Shown here: positions 62,974 to 64,000 of the stretch, piece after piece
Layout of the letters: each line of letters opens with the position of its first letter
Numbering within the stretch: position 1 is the first letter of the stretch
Source of the DNA: Peptococcaceae bacterium
Lineage (GTDB): Bacteria > Bacillota > Peptococcia > Peptococcales > Peptococcaceae
Assembly (NCBI GenBank): GCA_017399005.1
Contig: JAFQEO010000035.1
Location: 1 to 64,000, forward strand
Length of the DNA: 64,000 nt
Reading direction: 5' to 3'
Position numbers and translations under genes: made by a program
The notes under the pieces: generated by a model
Databases searched by the model: none
What the model was told of the DNA's origin: nothing
The model's input: only the letters and a program-made list of their open reading frames with translations

Positions 62974-64000
62974 ATGAAAAATCACTATGAATCACCGCTT
63001 GCTTCCCGCTATGCCTCGGAATATATGTTATCGCTGTTTTCGGCAGATACGCGTATCAAAACCTGGAGAAAACTCTGGATTGCACTGGCGCGGGCAGAAA
63101 AAAATCTGGGACTGCCGATTACGGATGTTCAGATAGATGAAATGGAGGCCAATCTGGATACTATCGATTATGAGATGGCAGCAGAGCGGGAAAAAGAAGT
63201 ACGCCATGATGTTATGGCACATGTATATACTTACGGCAAAATAGCACCTTCTGCAGCAGGGATTATCCATTTAGGAGCAACCAGCTGTTATGTGACGGAT
63301 AACGCTGATTTGATTTTATATCGGGATGGACTTCGATATCTGCGGGGGGAACTCTTAAAAGTAATGGCGAATCTTGCAGATTTTGCGGAAAGATACAAAG
63401 CGATGCCAACGCTTGGATATACCCATTATCAGCCGGCACAGCTGGTTACCGTGGGAAAACGAGCTGCAGTATGGCTGCAGGACTTTCTGACAGATTTAGA
63501 AGAACTGGATTTTGTTCTGAGTCAGTTGAAATTTTTCGGCTGTCGGGGGACAACCGGCACAGAAGCCAGTTTTCTGGAACTTTTTGAAGGCGATGAGGCA
63601 AAAATTGATGAAATGAACCGACAGATTTCAGCTGAATTTGGTTTTAACAGCTGTTTTGATGTATGTGGGCAGACGTATCCGCGTAAATTAGATAGCCGCA
63701 TCCTGAATCTGCTGGCTTCGATTGGCTCCAGCTGTTATCGTATGGCAAATGATATCCGCTTATTACAGCACGACCGCCAGCTGGAGGAGCCATTTGAAAA
63801 AAATCAGATTGGCTCATCTGCTATGGCCTATAAACGAAATCCGATGCGCAGTGAACGCATCTGTTCGCTGGCTCGATATCTGATTGCTGATAGTATGAAT
63901 GCACACATGACAGCATCGACCCAGTGGATGGAGCGTACACTGGATGATTCGGCCAATCGTCGGATTTCCATGCCGGAAGGTTTTCTTTGTGCAGACGCTA
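62974..64000 (+). CDS. Adenylosuccinate lyase, long eukaryote-like form (partial, runs off the window)
   Basis: The first 342 residues are visible, open to the window edge. The sequence resembles animal ADSL rather than the Bacillus form: RHDVMAHVYTYG, LGATSCYVTDNADLI, LGYTHYQPAQLVTVGKRA, GTTGTEASFLELFEGD and the signature GSSAMAYKRNPMRSERIC. The catalytic residues of both substrate-binding segments are present. AAGGAGAAA precedes the ATG. The pairing with purC suggests it converts SAICAR to AICAR. It is distinct from the 431-residue lyase at 3901. Confidence 0.88.
   Translation, partial: MKNHYESPLASRYASEYMLSLFSADTRIKTWRKLWIALARAEKNLGLPITDVQIDEMEANLDTIDYEMAAEREKEVRHDVMAHVYTYGKIAPSAAGIIHLGATSCYVTDNADLILYRDGLRYLRGELLKVMANLADFAERYKAMPTLGYTHYQPAQLVTVGKRAAVWLQDFLTDLEELDFVLSQLKFFGCRGTTGTEASFLELFEGDEAKIDEMNRQISAEFGFNSCFDVCGQTYPRKLDSRILNLLASIGSSCYRMANDIRLLQHDRQLEEPFEKNQIGSSAMAYKRNPMRSERICSLARYLIADSMNAHMTASTQWMERTLDDSANRRISMPEGFLCADA

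Noticed and set aside
1-64000. CRISPR array, prophage or conjugative element
   Set aside because: No regularly spaced repeats, phage structural genes, integrases or relaxases were seen; apart from the left edge the window looks like stable core chromosome.

Overview
The window is 64 kb of housekeeping chromosome, most likely from a Gram-negative-walled Firmicute of the class Negativicutes (Veillonella/Megasphaera/Dialister-like; genus not resolved). The evidence is Firmicute-type gene orders (purEBFMNHDL, rnc-smc-ftsY, gatCAB, miaB beside a YlbF/YmcA gene), strong AGGAGG ribosome sites with frequent GTG/TTG starts, a fused clostridial-type PurL, a secreted three-SLH-domain GH18 protein and a copper-amine-oxidase-N-domain glucosaminidase of the kind common in that class. 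The assignment is inferred from these traits, not from a database match.

Layout. 1-143: right end of a probable IS200/IS605-type element. 158-1764 (minus strand): metallo-hydrolase, small protein, cyclophilin. 2027-3172: secreted glucosaminidase. 3295-15178: eight-gene purine operon lacking purC and purK. 15481-17154 (minus): SLH-GH18 protein. 17418-25836: RecJ-HIRAN-helicase fusion, Rel, Dtd, a metallo-hydrolase and a HemZ-like radical SAM enzyme. 25908-27070 (minus): small protein and Mrp-type ATPase. 27328-31873: GIY-YIG protein, polA, coaE, cysteine-synthase-like gene. 32299-40672: polyprenyl diphosphate synthase pair, then a siroheme/tetrapyrrole cluster from glutamyl-tRNA to uroporphyrinogen III and precorrin-2. 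40795-43405: miaB, ylbF-like, sseB-like. 43574-45586 (minus): EF-G paralogue. 45781-48281: flippase, small export protein, NifX-like protein. 48439-55382: rnc, smc, ftsY, mtaD. 55482-55553: tRNA-Arg(CCU).

The most interesting part is 55.6-64 kb. Three separate leaders, upstream of gatCAB, nadE and purC, share one design: a -35/17 bp/-10 promoter, then at the predicted RNA 5' end a 7-8 bp hairpin with a six-base loop AAAG(G/A)(C/U), which overlaps and would exclude a 20-bp intrinsic terminator. A six-base loop with A1 and G4 is the published recognition feature of ANTAR-domain antiterminators. An ANTAR regulator gene with a degenerate receiver lies between these units, downstream of glnA. I infer a local nitrogen/glutamine regulon controlled by antitermination, with purC and a second, eukaryote-like adenylosuccinate lyase placed under it, away from the main purine operon.

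Other notable items are the RecJ-HIRAN-RecQ-like single polypeptide, an FtsY whose acidic coiled-coil region is at the C-terminus, cysteine-rich extensions on the YlbF-like and Mrp-like proteins, and a 79-94 nt imperfect inverted repeat at 15.3 kb.
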